Of a stretch of 64,000 bases of DNA, positions 14,660 through 23,710 are shown one piece after another. Positions within the stretch are counted from its first letter, which is position 1. Each line of letters opens with the position of its first letter. The position numbers were made by a program, and so were the translations under genes. The notes below the pieces were generated by a model. That model saw only the letters and a list, made by a program, of their open reading frames with translations, ran no database searches and was not told where the DNA came from. Source of the stretch: Micromonospora saelicesensis (GTDB taxonomy: Bacteria > Actinomycetota > Actinomycetes > Mycobacteriales > Micromonosporaceae); the NCBI RefSeq assembly GCF_900091575.1, contig NZ_FMCR01000003.1, positions 721,122 through 785,121 on the forward strand, in the 5' to 3' direction.

Positions 14660-16315
14660 CTACCGCCAGGGCCGCACCGGGGTGTCGGGGTGGTACACGC
14701 GATAGCCTCCGACCTCCCGCACCAGCGCGGCGTCGGCCCGGTCGGCGAGCAATCGGCGCAACCGCCGGTCCATCGGCGAGTCGACCTCCACCACGTAGCC
14801 CGGCCGCTCGGCCCGCCCCACCTGCCGCCAGTACGGCCGGTAGCGGTTCTGCCCCGGCGACAGGTTGCCGTTGAGCACCCCGCAGACCACCGACTCATCC
14901 GTGTTGAAGATCAATCGGTTGCAGGTCCAGTAGTCCCCGTACACCTCGTGGGGTCCGTCGGCGCGCAGCGCGGCGGCCAACTCCCGGGCCTGGCGCTCCT
15001 CGGTCCGTGACGCCGCGGTGCCGGTGGCCGCGAACAGCACCGTGATCACCAGGGTGGTCACGGTCAGCGCGGCCAGCACGGCGGCGGACAGCGCGCCGGT
15101 GAACCGCCCCAGCACGCTGCTGGTGCCCCGCCAGGCGGTCAGCGCCGCCACCCAGAGCGGCCAGAGCACCGCCGGCAGCGACAGTTGCAGCACCGACAGG
15201 TAGCGGGCGTTGTCCAGCGGGCTGGTCGCGGCGAGCGGACTGCGCACGTACGACAGCAGGGTCAACGCCGCGCCGGCGATCAGCGCGAGCTGCACGACCG
15301 GCCCGACCCGCTCCGCGCGTAGCCCTCCGGCCCCGCGTCCGACCCGCTCCCCACGCGGCGCCCCGGCGGCGCGACGGTACGCGAGCACCGCGAGTGCCGC
15401 GCCGGCCAGCAGCAGCACCGGGTACAGCACGCCGAACCACTGTTGCCAGCGTCCGCAGCCGTCCACCGGGCAGAGCCCGTGCGCCAGTGGCACCCCCTCC
15501 AGCAGGCCGCCCCGGACCCGGTCGGACCACGGCGGCTGCGGCCCGGCCTTGGTGCTGACCGCCCGGAACACCGACAGCGAGTCCTCACCGGGCCCGGCCC
15601 GCAGGTTGTCGACGATCATCGGGGCCACGCCGACGACCACCCCCGCCACCAGCAGCAGACCGGACCAGCCGAGCAGTTCCCGCCGTACCGCCCAGACCAG
15701 GGCCAACCCGGCCACCGCGAGGTACGGCAGGATCAGCCAGTCCGACCAGACGGCCAGTCCGACGAGCAACCCGAACAGGCCGATCGCGAGCCGTCGGCGG
15801 TGGACCGTGCCGGCCGCCAACCCCACGGTGATCAGGAGCATCAGCAGCACCGCCGGCTTCACCTCCGGCCGCCCACCGACGACGGTGAGCTGGTCGCGCA
15901 CCACCCGCTCCGGTCCGAGCGCGAGCAGACCCACCACGAAGGCGGCGAACCACGGGGTGCCGAGCCGGCGGGTCAAGCGGTGGATCAGGTAGAGGAAGAT
16001 CGCGTACAGCGCGAGCATCGGCAGGCGCAGCACCGGCCAGCTCGGCCCGACCACCGCCACCAGGGGAGCGGCCAGGTACGACTCCAACATCCCCATGTAG
16101 TGCTGGCCGTAGAGGAAGACCGGGCGTTCCCGACCCTGCCCGATGTGCAGCGCGGCAAGGCCGAAGGTCGCCTCGTCGCTGTTCGACACCGGCACCGTGA
16201 ACAGCGTCAGGACCAGCCGGTAGACGACACCGGCGAGCCCGAACAGCAGCGCGACGAGCGCCGGCCGATCGAGTCGCGGGCGCCATCGCCCACGGTGCTG
16301 CTCTGGATGCGACAC
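14660..16315 (-). CDS. Polytopic GT-C/GT39-like glycosyltransferase
   Basis: 551 aa from a GTG. After a basic N-terminus (about 1-18) there are about 10-11 membrane helices and a soluble C-terminal segment (about 430-551). The first extracytoplasmic loop carries SNSDEATFGL; an acidic pair here is the usual metal/catalytic site of GT39/PMT and ArnT-like GT-C enzymes that use polyprenyl-phosphate sugars. The following LYGQHYMGMLESY fits the same group. The acceptor and sugar are not predictable. It stands alone between yaaA and the divergent phosphatase gene. Confidence 0.8.
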   Translation of the reverse strand: MSHPEQHRGRWRPRLDRPALVALLFGLAGVVYRLVLTLFTVPVSNSDEATFGLAALHIGQGRERPVFLYGQHYMGMLESYLAAPLVAVVGPSWPVLRLPMLALYAIFLYLIHRLTRRLGTPWFAAFVVGLLALGPERVVRDQLTVVGGRPEVKPAVLLMLLITVGLAAGTVHRRRLAIGLFGLLVGLAVWSDWLILPYLAVAGLALVWAVRRELLGWSGLLLVAGVVVGVAPMIVDNLRAGPGEDSLSVFRAVSTKAGPQPPWSDRVRGGLLEGVPLAHGLCPVDGCGRWQQWFGVLYPVLLLAGAALAVLAYRRAAGAPRGERVGRGAGGLRAERVGPVVQLALIAGAALTLLSYVRSPLAATSPLDNARYLSVLQLSLPAVLWPLWVAALTAWRGTSSVLGRFTGALSAAVLAALTVTTLVITVLFAATGTAASRTEERQARELAAALRADGPHEVYGDYWTCNRLIFNTDESVVCGVLNGNLSPGQNRYRPYWRQVGRAERPGYVVEVDSPMDRRLRRLLADRADAALVREVGGYRVYHPDTPVRPWR

Positions 16316-16489
16316 GACCAGCGCCCCCGTCGTCGTCCCGACCGGAGTGTTTCACGTTCGGCCGGGTCGCCGAGGTGGATCGGCGCAGCCGGGGTGGGGC
16401 TGGATCGCCCCCACGGTGGCCGGGCCGCAGCGGCGCCGCCGGGGTCGGCTCGCGTGGCCGTGGCTGTCGACGTGTGGCAGGGTTGGCGC

Positions 16490-17530
16490 GTGCCACCCAC
16501 TCCCGCCGGCCAACTGGCCGTTCCGAACCTGCACCGGGCTGCGCGGATCGAGGACGCCGTGCACCAGCTCGTCGAGCGCCGGCTGCGGCGCACCGGCTGG
16601 CGGGTCAACATCGTCGCGTACACCGGTTACGGCGCGCCGGGTTGGGTGCGGGTGATGTGTCGGGTGCTGCTGGGCCGTCCGGACACCCGCCAGCGGGGTC
16701 GGCTGGACAAGGTCCGCGGCTGGCGCAGCTTCACGACGCTGCCGAACAAGCACGTCACGGTGACCATCGAGGCCGGCGGGGTGCGGCACGAGACGCGGGC
16801 CGACCGCAGCGGCTTCGTCGACACACTGGTCGAGGCGGACCTGCCGCCCGGTTGGGGCACGGTCCGGCTCAGTGTCCCGGACGCCGAGCCGGTCGACGCC
16901 CCGGTGCGCATCCTCGACCCGGAGGTCAAGTTCGGCATCATCTCCGACATCGACGACACGGTGATGGTGACCGCGCTGCCCCGGCCGCTGCTCGCCGCAT
17001 GGAACACGTTCGTGCTCGACGAGCACGCCCGCAACGCGGTGCCCGGCATGGCCGTGCTCTACGAGCGGCTGGTCACCGCGCACCCCGGCGCACCGGTCTT
17101 CTACCTCTCCACCGGGGCCTGGAACGTGGCGCCCACGCTGACCCGCTTCCTGTCCCGGCACCTCTACCCGGCCGGGCCGCTGCTGCTCACCGACTGGGGG
17201 CCGACCGCCGACCGCTGGTTCCGCAGCGGCATGGAACACAAGCGGGTCACCCTCGCGCGGCTGGCCCAGGAGTTCCCCGAGGTGCGCTGGCTGCTCGTCG
17301 GCGACGACGGGCAGCACGACCAGGAGATCTACCGGGAGTTCGCCGCCGCCCACCCGGAGAACGTCGCCGGGGTGGCGATCCGCCGGCTCTCCCCGACCCA
17401 GTCGGTGCTGGCCGGCACCCTGCCCGCCCCAGCCGGCCGCCCGTCGTCGGGGCCGGTGGGGCAGAAGTGGCTGTCCGCCCCGGACGGCGCCGGCCTGTGG
17501 CAGCTGCTGCGCGACGCCGGCCTGGTCTGA
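16490..17530 (+). CDS. App1-type (DUF2183) phosphatase
   Basis: 346 aa from the GTG at 16490, with AGGG about 8 nt upstream. Residues 40-140 form a beta-rich N-terminal region. Then comes FGIISDIDDTVMVT, a HAD-like DxDxT signature (D153, D155, T157) typical of DUF2183. Downstream FYLSTGAWNVAPTLTRFL and LVGDDGQHDQEIYREF complete the family pattern. Yeast App1 of this family is a Mg-dependent phosphatidate phosphatase; bacterial members are largely unstudied, so a lipid phosphatase is likely but not proven. No signal peptide is seen. Divergent from the GT39-like gene across a 174-bp gap. Confidence 0.88.
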   Translation: MPPTPAGQLAVPNLHRAARIEDAVHQLVERRLRRTGWRVNIVAYTGYGAPGWVRVMCRVLLGRPDTRQRGRLDKVRGWRSFTTLPNKHVTVTIEAGGVRHETRADRSGFVDTLVEADLPPGWGTVRLSVPDAEPVDAPVRILDPEVKFGIISDIDDTVMVTALPRPLLAAWNTFVLDEHARNAVPGMAVLYERLVTAHPGAPVFYLSTGAWNVAPTLTRFLSRHLYPAGPLLLTDWGPTADRWFRSGMEHKRVTLARLAQEFPEVRWLLVGDDGQHDQEIYREFAAAHPENVAGVAIRRLSPTQSVLAGTLPAPAGRPSSGPVGQKWLSAPDGAGLWQLLRDAGLV

Positions 17531-17594
17531 CCGTCCGACGTCGCCACCGCGAAGGTTACTTGCACAACGGTCAGGCAACGTTGAAAATCCCTTC

Positions 17595-19598
17595 ATGTCC
17601 AGAGACTGCTATCGATATTTTTCCGGGCTGGCGCTGGTAGCGGCGCTGACGCTCGGCGCAGCAGCCCCCGCCTCCCTGCCGGACACCGTGCCGGTGGCCG
17701 CCCAGGCAGCCTGCGTGACAGATCCGGCCACCCCGAAACGGCAGTTCCGGGGCATGTGGATCGCCAGCGTGGCCAACATCGACTGGCCCAGCCGCACCGG
17801 GCTCACCGCCGCCGCCCAACAGGCGGAGTACCGAGGTTGGCTCGACCTGGCCAAGCAGCGTCGGATGAACGCCGTTGTCGTGCAGATCCGCCCCGCCGCC
17901 GACGCGTTCTGGCCGTCGACGTACGAGCCGTGGTCGCAGTGGCTCACCGGAACCCAGGGAGGCAATCCCGGCTACGACCCGATGGCCTTCATGGTGGCCG
18001 AGGCGCACGCCCGCAACCTGGAGTTCCACGCCTGGTTCAATCCGTACCGGGTCGCGACCCACACCGACCTCACCAAGCTGGCCGCCAGCCACCCGGCCCG
18101 CAAGAACCCGGGCTGGGCCGTCGCCTACAACGGCCAGCTCTACTACAACCCCGGCATCCCCGCCGTCCGCGCCTTCGTGCAGACCGCCATGATGGACGCC
18201 GTCAACCGCTACGACATCGACGCGGTGCACTGGGACGACTACTTCTACCCGTACCCGGGCAGCGGTGGGGGCTTCCCCGACCAGACCACCTACGCCCAGT
18301 ACGGCGCCGGCTTCAGCACCATCACCGACTGGCGGCGCAACAACGTCAACCTGCTGGTGCAGGAGATGAGTGCCAAGATCCGGGCGGCGAAGCCGTGGGT
18401 GAAGCTCGGCGTGAGCCCGTTCGGCATCTGGCGCAACGCCGGCACCGACCCGCTCGGCTCGCGCACCACCGGCCTCCAGTCGTACGACGCGATCTACGCC
18501 GACACCCGACGTTGGGTGAAGCAGGGTTGGATCGACTACATCGCCCCGCAGATCTACTGGCAGATCGGCCACCCCGCGGCCGACTACGCGGAATTGGTCC
18601 GCTGGTGGTCGGAGACCGTCACCGGCACCACCGTGCAACTGCTCGTCGGGCAGGCAACCTACCGCGCCGGGGCCTCCGGGCAGGATGCCGCCTGGCAGGA
18701 CCCGGCCGAGCTCACCGACCACCTGACCCTCAACCGCGCCTACCCCCGGATCCTCGGCGACATCCACTTCAGCGCCAAGGACGTACGCGCCGACCGCATC
18801 GGTGCCGTCTCCCGGGTTACGACCGACCACTACCGCCGGCCCGCCCTGGCACCGGCCGGGGTCGGCGGTGCCGCGCCCGCCGCGCCGAATCTCACCTCGG
18901 CGGTACGCGGCAGCGGCGGCGTGACAGTGAACTGGCAGCGTGGCGCCGCCGGCAGCACGGCCTCGTACGCCGTGTACCGACTGCCCGGCGACGGCTCGGT
19001 CGACCCCTGCGACCTGGCCGATGCCCGCAACCTGCTCGGCACGGTGCGTGCCTCGGGCAGCACCGGGACGTTCACCGACGCCACCGCCGCCGCCGGCTCG
19101 ACCTACCGGTACCTGGTGACCGCCCTGGACCGGCTGCACCACGAGAGCCCGGCCAGCAACGCGCGGGTGGTCACCGGCACCGGCGGCACGTTCAGCGTGA
19201 TCGTGGACAACACCACCACTGGTGGCTTCACCGCCGCCGCCACCTGGGGCACCTCGTCGTACCTCACCGCGCGGTACGGCACGAACTACCGGTTCGCCGA
19301 GCCGCAGGCGGTCAGTGACCCGGCCTGGTTCAGCGCGACGCTGCCCGCCGCCGGCTCGTACCGGGTCGAGGTCTGGTACCCGGCCGACCCCGGCTACAAC
19401 AGCGCCACGCCGCACCTGGTGGCCACCGCGAACGGGACCGTGACGGTCTCCGTCGACCAGCGCAGCGGCGGCGGGCAGTGGCGGGTGCTGGGCACCTACG
19501 ACTTCGCCGCTGGGACGCGCCAGGTCGTCGGGGTCAGCCGCTGGACCAGCACCCAGGGGTACGTGGTAGCCGACGCCGTCCGGATCACCCGGCTCTGA
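17595..19598 (+). CDS. Secreted GH10-like (GHL10/DUF187) glycosidase with FN3 and golvesin C-terminal domain
   Basis: 667 aa. A signal peptide (about 1-39) is followed by a TIM-barrel of the GHL10 family (about 48-400): RQFRGMWIASVANIDWPS at the start, FHAWFNPYR, DAVHWDDYFYPYP, and YIAPQIYWQIGHPAADY. A fibronectin type III-like domain (about 415-515) comes next, then a golvesin-like C-terminal domain (about 525-667; FSVIVDNTTTGGF to VADAVRITRL). Related proteins bind or cleave peptidoglycan-derived or other glycans; the substrate is unknown. It starts 64 bp after the App1-type gene and is closed by a strong terminator. Confidence 0.93.
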   Translation: MSRDCYRYFSGLALVAALTLGAAAPASLPDTVPVAAQAACVTDPATPKRQFRGMWIASVANIDWPSRTGLTAAAQQAEYRGWLDLAKQRRMNAVVVQIRPAADAFWPSTYEPWSQWLTGTQGGNPGYDPMAFMVAEAHARNLEFHAWFNPYRVATHTDLTKLAASHPARKNPGWAVAYNGQLYYNPGIPAVRAFVQTAMMDAVNRYDIDAVHWDDYFYPYPGSGGGFPDQTTYAQYGAGFSTITDWRRNNVNLLVQEMSAKIRAAKPWVKLGVSPFGIWRNAGTDPLGSRTTGLQSYDAIYADTRRWVKQGWIDYIAPQIYWQIGHPAADYAELVRWWSETVTGTTVQLLVGQATYRAGASGQDAAWQDPAELTDHLTLNRAYPRILGDIHFSAKDVRADRIGAVSRVTTDHYRRPALAPAGVGGAAPAAPNLTSAVRGSGGVTVNWQRGAAGSTASYAVYRLPGDGSVDPCDLADARNLLGTVRASGSTGTFTDATAAAGSTYRYLVTALDRLHHESPASNARVVTGTGGTFSVIVDNTTTGGFTAAATWGTSSYLTARYGTNYRFAEPQAVSDPAWFSATLPAAGSYRVEVWYPADPGYNSATPHLVATANGTVTVSVDQRSGGGQWRVLGTYDFAAGTRQVVGVSRWTSTQGYVVADAVRITRL

Positions 19599-19610
19599 GC
19601 CCGCGTCTGG

Positions 19611-19642
19611 TTCCCCCGGAGCGTCTCGACGCTTCGGGGGAA
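19611..19642 (+). terminator. Strong hairpin terminator
   Basis: TTCCCCCGGAGCGT pairs with ACGCTTCGGGGGAA around a CTCG loop, with one G-T wobble. It lies 12 bp after the stop of the secreted glycosidase gene. Confidence 0.85.
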
Positions 19643-19724
19643 CGGCAGCGGCCGGCCGAGAGTTGCCGTGCTGCGCTACGGTCCCATCCGACCCGCCCGA
19701 GCAGGCGGGCGGGACCGGGGGTGG

Positions 19725-20165
19725 ATGGTGCGATACGCGCAGCCACAGTTGGCGCCTGACGAACGGATCCTGTTCACCCAACGGGGATACTTTCCCATTG
19801 GTGGAACGGTGTTCAGCGCCTACGGGGCCCTCCTCGTCCTCACCACCAGGCGCCTGCTCTTCGCGCCAGCTCGGATCTGGAAAATCCACAACCCGGCAGA
19901 GACCTGGGTTCGCGCCAAGTCCATGAGCCTTCCGGACGTGAGGGCCGCCGAACCCGCGTCCGGCGCGCGGTTGACGATCAGTTCCCGGTACGGCGACACC
20001 GTCTCCTTCTGCGCCATCCTCCCCACGGGCCCGGGCTTCGTCTGGCAGGTGCGCGACGCCGTCCCCTATCGGGACGAGACAGTTCGGCAGATCAGGCAGG
20101 CCATTCGGATCACCGGGGCTGGTTCGGGTGCGGCCGACGTCGGTGACGGCGGCGCGTGGCGCTGA
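19725..20165 (+). CDS. Small PH/GRAM-like domain protein, function unknown
   Basis: 146 aa from the ATG at 19725 after a G-rich stretch; a GTG at 19668 would add 19 residues. The pattern LAPDERILFTQRGYF, GALLVLTTRRLLFAP, VSLPDV-like strand (MSLPDVRAAEPA) and LTISSRYGDTVSF matches bacterial PH-like/GRAM proteins that fold as a seven-strand barrel plus helix. No membrane segment. Two further small genes follow in the same direction, the last of which also has a PH-like core, so the three may work together at the membrane. Confidence 0.7.
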   Translation: MVRYAQPQLAPDERILFTQRGYFPIGGTVFSAYGALLVLTTRRLLFAPARIWKIHNPAETWVRAKSMSLPDVRAAEPASGARLTISSRYGDTVSFCAILPTGPGFVWQVRDAVPYRDETVRQIRQAIRITGAGSGAADVGDGGAWR

Positions 20166-20267
20166 ACGAGGGGGACGTGGACCAGACCGCTCGCATGCAG
20201 GGCGAGCATGTCACCGTGTACGAGCGGCCGGGCCGTCGTTGCGCGTCTCGACGAGGGAGATGAGCCC

Positions 20268-20849
20268 ATGGACCCTGCGATCCGGGACCGCGAGCTGCGA
20301 CTCTGGCAGACCTTGGGGCCTACCGCCTACCGCCTGCGTTCTGTCGGGGTCGCCGTCCTGCTGGCTCTGGGCGGGGCGGTGGTCTTTCTCGGATTCATGA
20401 CCGCGATCAACCACTTCCCCGGTACCGGGGCCGTCTACAAGGGGCCAGGAGAGCGCTCGGTGCGCGTGGTCGTCGGCACCTGCCAGCAGCTCGGCCCGAT
20501 CAGCAAGCAAGGCTTCGGTTACTGGTGGGAGTGCGATGCCGCCGTGACCGGAAGCGGCGGCGCTGTCCGGAAGACCCGGATTGAGCGCTCGGTCGTCACC
20601 CCCGAGGACCAAGGTCGGTCGCTCGTGCTGCGCGAGGGGTGCCGTGACAGGAAAGGGTTCACCGACTGCTCGTACGGCAGACCGACCAATTCGTGGCTCG
20701 AGATGGGCGTACTGCTCATCGGCAAGGTGGGGTGGATAGTTGCCGTCCTCAGCGGCCTGGGCGCCCTCGTCTACCTGACCCGGGCGCTCCTCGGGGCACC
20801 CCGGTACTGCCGCTTCCGTGGCGGCCGTCCAGCGAGCGCAAGATCATGA
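20268..20849 (+). CDS. Small membrane protein with two helices, function unknown
   Basis: 193 aa from the ATG at 20268 (GGGAG 8 nt upstream). Membrane helices at about 25-48 and 155-178 flank an external domain of about 105 residues. That domain contains four cysteines (in GTCQQLGP, WWECDAA, REGCRDRKGFTDCSYG), which could form two disulfides outside the cell. The pattern resembles actinobacterial DUF6346-like proteins, but I am not certain of the family. Its stop overlaps the next start as ATGA. Confidence 0.7.
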   Translation: MDPAIRDRELRLWQTLGPTAYRLRSVGVAVLLALGGAVVFLGFMTAINHFPGTGAVYKGPGERSVRVVVGTCQQLGPISKQGFGYWWECDAAVTGSGGAVRKTRIERSVVTPEDQGRSLVLREGCRDRKGFTDCSYGRPTNSWLEMGVLLIGKVGWIVAVLSGLGALVYLTRALLGAPRYCRFRGGRPASARS

Positions 20850-21397
20850 GCGGAGGTCGCCCGACGTTGATGCCGATGAGGAACTGGGGTACCTGGTTCG
20901 GCGGTCTGATCCTGTGGGCCGTGTTCGGCTTCATGATGGTGATGTTCAGTAGGAATCCGGCGAACGGTTGGGGTGAGTTGGTGCTGGTCGCCGGGTTCTT
21001 CGTCGGCCTCTGTCACCTCGTCACGGTCGCCGCCATGTTCTCCTACGTGAAGGTGACTCCGGCCGCCCTTCTGGTGGTCAACCCGGGACTGTCGACCGCG
21101 ATACCGTGGAGTCGCGTCCAGCAGGTGGTCGCGGAGCGCGGTCTCGTTGTCAGGGTCAGAGGCGCCGAGGATGTCCACTGCTACGCGTTTCAGCCCTCCG
21201 TCGTCGGCCGCCTGATGGGCTATCCGGGGGCCCATCGAGCGGTCAAGAAGATCGACAGTTATGGGAAGCGTGTCGCCCTCGGCGCCGGCAAGGACGACCC
21301 GGAGAGCGCAGTTACCTGGCGTCGCCACCTGCTGTGGTTGGTGGGTGGCTGGTCGGTCTTCGCGTTACTCGTACCCTCGTTGGTCCGTGTCCTTTGA
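20846..21397 (+). CDS. Small membrane protein with PH-like domain, function unknown
   Basis: 183 aa. The ATG at 20846 overlaps the upstream stop by 4 bp (ATGA), so it is translationally coupled; ATGs at 20870 and 20876 are alternatives. Two helices at about 12-55 are followed by a bacterial PH-like stretch (VKVTPAALLVVNPG, TAIPWSRVQQVVAERGLVVRV) and a C-terminal helix (about 160-181). The order resembles bPH2-type membrane proteins. Function unknown; coupling to its neighbour suggests they act as a pair. Confidence 0.7.
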   Translation: MSGGRPTLMPMRNWGTWFGGLILWAVFGFMMVMFSRNPANGWGELVLVAGFFVGLCHLVTVAAMFSYVKVTPAALLVVNPGLSTAIPWSRVQQVVAERGLVVRVRGAEDVHCYAFQPSVVGRLMGYPGAHRAVKKIDSYGKRVALGAGKDDPESAVTWRRHLLWLVGGWSVFALLVPSLVRVL

Positions 21398-21607
21398 GGA
21401 GCAGGCAAACGCCCGCCGGGGGTGACCTTCGGTCCGGCGTCGCCGAACCGTGATACCGGCCATCAAGTAGAGCCACGACGACTTCGCCTCTGCTGGTGAC
21501 CAGGCGTAGCCCTCCGACGCCGCCGACCTCTGCCTTCACGTCTCTCTCCACGATGGAGAGTGCAGGGTCGAGCAGCCGGCGTTCGGCCGGTGTCTACGGC
21601 GGCATGG

Positions 21608-23710
21608 TCAGCCCTGGCGAAGCCAGACGGCACCGAGCGGCGGGACCTGGAGGGCCGCCGAGGCGACCATTCCGTGCCAGGGCACGTTCTCGGCCCGTAC
21701 CTCGCCAAGGTTGCCCACCCCCGACCCGCCGTAGTGGTGCGCGTCGGTGTTGAGCACCTCCTGCCAGGTGCCGCCGGCCGGCAGGCCGATCCGGTAGTCG
21801 TGCAGCGGCTGGGCGGAGAAGTTCGCCACGCACACCAGCGTCGAGCCGTCCGGGGCGATCCGGACGAATGACACGGTGTTGTTGGCGACGTCGTCGCCGG
21901 CGATCCAGCGGAACCCGGCCGGCTCGGTGTCCTGTGCCCAGAGCGCCGGGGTGTCCCGGTAGACCCGGTTGAGGTCACCGACGAGTCGTTGCACACCGGC
22001 GCGGGCCGGGTCGTGCAGCAGGTACCAGTCGAGGCCGCGCTCCTCGCTCCACTCCCGGTCGTCGGCCAGTTCGGAGCCCATGAAGAGCAGTTGCTTGCCG
22101 GGGTGCGCCCACATGTACGCCAGCAGTGCCCGGACGTTCGCCAACCGCTGCCAGGTGTCGCCGGGCATCTTGCCGGCCAGTGAGCCCTTGCCGTGCACCA
22201 CCTCGTCGTGGCTGATCGGCAGCACGTAGTTCTCGCTCCAGGCGTACGCCAGGGAGAAGGTGAGCTGGTGGTGGTGGTGCTGGCGGTAGATCGGGTCCTT
22301 CGAGGTGTAGAGCAGGGTGTCGTGCATCCAGCCCATGTTCCACTTGAACCCGAAGCCCAGCCCGCCGTCGGCGGTGGGCCGGGTGACGCCCGGCCAGGCG
22401 GTCGACTCCTCGGCGATCATGACGACGCCGGCGTGGTGCTTGTAGACGGTCGCGTTCACCTCCTGCATGAGCGCGATGGCCTCCAGGTTCTCCCGGCCGC
22501 CGTACTTGTTCGGGGCCCACTCGCCCTGGTTGCGGGAGTAGTCCAGGTAGAGCATCGAGGCGACGGCGTCGACCCGCAGCCCGTCGACGTGGAACTGGTC
22601 GCACCAGTAGAGCGCGTTGGCGACCAGGAAGTTGCGCACCTCGTTGCGGCCGAAGTCGAAGACGTACGTGCCCCAGTCGGGGTGCTCGCCGCGCCGCGGG
22701 TCGGGGTGCTCGTAGAGCGGGGTGCCGTCGAACCGCGCGAGGGCCCACTCGTCCTTGGGAAAGTGCGCGGGCACCCAGTCCAGGAGTACGCCGATGCCGG
22801 CGGCGTGCAGCCGGTCGACGAGGTGGCGGAACTCGTCCGGGTCGCCGAACCGGGAGGTCGGCGCGTAGTAGCCGGTCACCTGGTAGCCCCAGGAGCCGCC
22901 GAACGGGTGCTCCATCACCGGCAGGAACTCCACGTGCGTGAAGCCCAGCTCGGTGACGTACGCGGTGAGTTGTTCGGCCAGTTCGCGGTAGCCCAGGCCG
23001 GGCCGCCACGAGCCGAGGTGCACCTCGTAGACGCTCATCGGTTCCTGGTGCGGCTGCCGTTCGGCCCGCCGGGCCAGCCAGTCCGCGTCGTCCCACTGGT
23101 ACGTCGAGTGGTGCACCACCGAGGCGGTGGCCGGCGGCACCTCGGCGTACGCGGCGAGGGGGTCGGCCTTGTCCCGCCACTGCCCGTCGGCGCCCAGCAC
23201 CCGGTACTTGTAGCGGGCCCCGGCCCGGGCGTTGGGGACGAACAGCTCCCACACCCCGCTGGAGCCGAGCGACCGCATCGGCCAGCCGTCGTCGGGGCCC
23301 CAGCCGGTGAAGTCGCCGATCACCCGCACCCCACGGGCGTTGGGTGCCCAGACGCTGAACGCCACGCCCTCGTCGAAGACCCGGGCGCCGAGCGCCTCCC
23401 ACAGTCGCTCGTGCCGGCCCTCGCGGATCAGGTGCAGGTCCAGCTCGCCGAGGGTCGGCGGGTAGCGGTACGGGTCGTCGTGGGCGGTGCCGTCGACCTC
23501 CACCCGGTAGTCGAGCACGCTGCCGTCGACCTGCGCCTCGAAGACGCCCATGTCGTGCACCCGCTTCATCGGGTACCGCTCGTCGCCGACGAGCAGCGCG
23601 ACGTCGCTGGCGCCCCGGCGCATCGTGCGGATCGTCGTGGAGGAGTCGGCGGGGTGCGCGCCGAGCAGCGCGTGCGGGTCGTGCGTCGCGCCGGAGATCA
23701 GCTGGTCCAT
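21608..23710 (-). CDS. glgB: 1,4-alpha-glucan branching enzyme
   Basis: 700 aa. An N-terminal branching-enzyme domain (about 1-100; starts [20 protein letters not shown]) is followed by CBM48 (about 105-205), the GH13 catalytic barrel (about 220-590) and a C-terminal beta domain. Catalytic residues are visible: the nucleophile Asp in [16 protein letters not shown], the acid/base Glu in [11 protein letters not shown] and the Asp in [14 protein letters not shown]. It cuts alpha-1,4 chains and re-attaches them as alpha-1,6 branches. The ATG has GAAGGACG upstream and overlaps the 3' end of glgE by 13 bp. With GlgE it makes branched glucan from maltose-1-phosphate. Confidence 0.97.
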   Translation of the reverse strand: MDQLISGATHDPHALLGAHPADSSTTIRTMRRGASDVALLVGDERYPMKRVHDMGVFEAQVDGSVLDYRVEVDGTAHDDPYRYPPTLGELDLHLIREGRHERLWEALGARVFDEGVAFSVWAPNARGVRVIGDFTGWGPDDGWPMRSLGSSGVWELFVPNARAGARYKYRVLGADGQWRDKADPLAAYAEVPPATASVVHHSTYQWDDADWLARRAERQPHQEPMSVYEVHLGSWRPGLGYRELAEQLTAYVTELGFTHVEFLPVMEHPFGGSWGYQVTGYYAPTSRFGDPDEFRHLVDRLHAAGIGVLLDWVPAHFPKDEWALARFDGTPLYEHPDPRRGEHPDWGTYVFDFGRNEVRNFLVANALYWCDQFHVDGLRVDAVASMLYLDYSRNQGEWAPNKYGGRENLEAIALMQEVNATVYKHHAGVVMIAEESTAWPGVTRPTADGGLGFGFKWNMGWMHDTLLYTSKDPIYRQHHHHQLTFSLAYAWSENYVLPISHDEVVHGKGSLAGKMPGDTWQRLANVRALLAYMWAHPGKQLLFMGSELADDREWSEERGLDWYLLHDPARAGVQRLVGDLNRVYRDTPALWAQDTEPAGFRWIAGDDVANNTVSFVRIAPDGSTLVCVANFSAQPLHDYRIGLPAGGTWQEVLNTDAHHYGGSGVGNLGEVRAENVPWHGMVASAALQVPPLGAVWLRQG

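Noticed and set aside
15443..16489. Extension of the App1-type gene by about 350 codons upstream
   Set aside because: That stretch is antisense to the GT39-like gene; the family N-terminus starts near 16490.
17531..17594. TGACCGT ... ACGGTCA inverted repeat as a terminator or operator
   Set aside because: Short arms with a loop of about 30 nt; not convincing.
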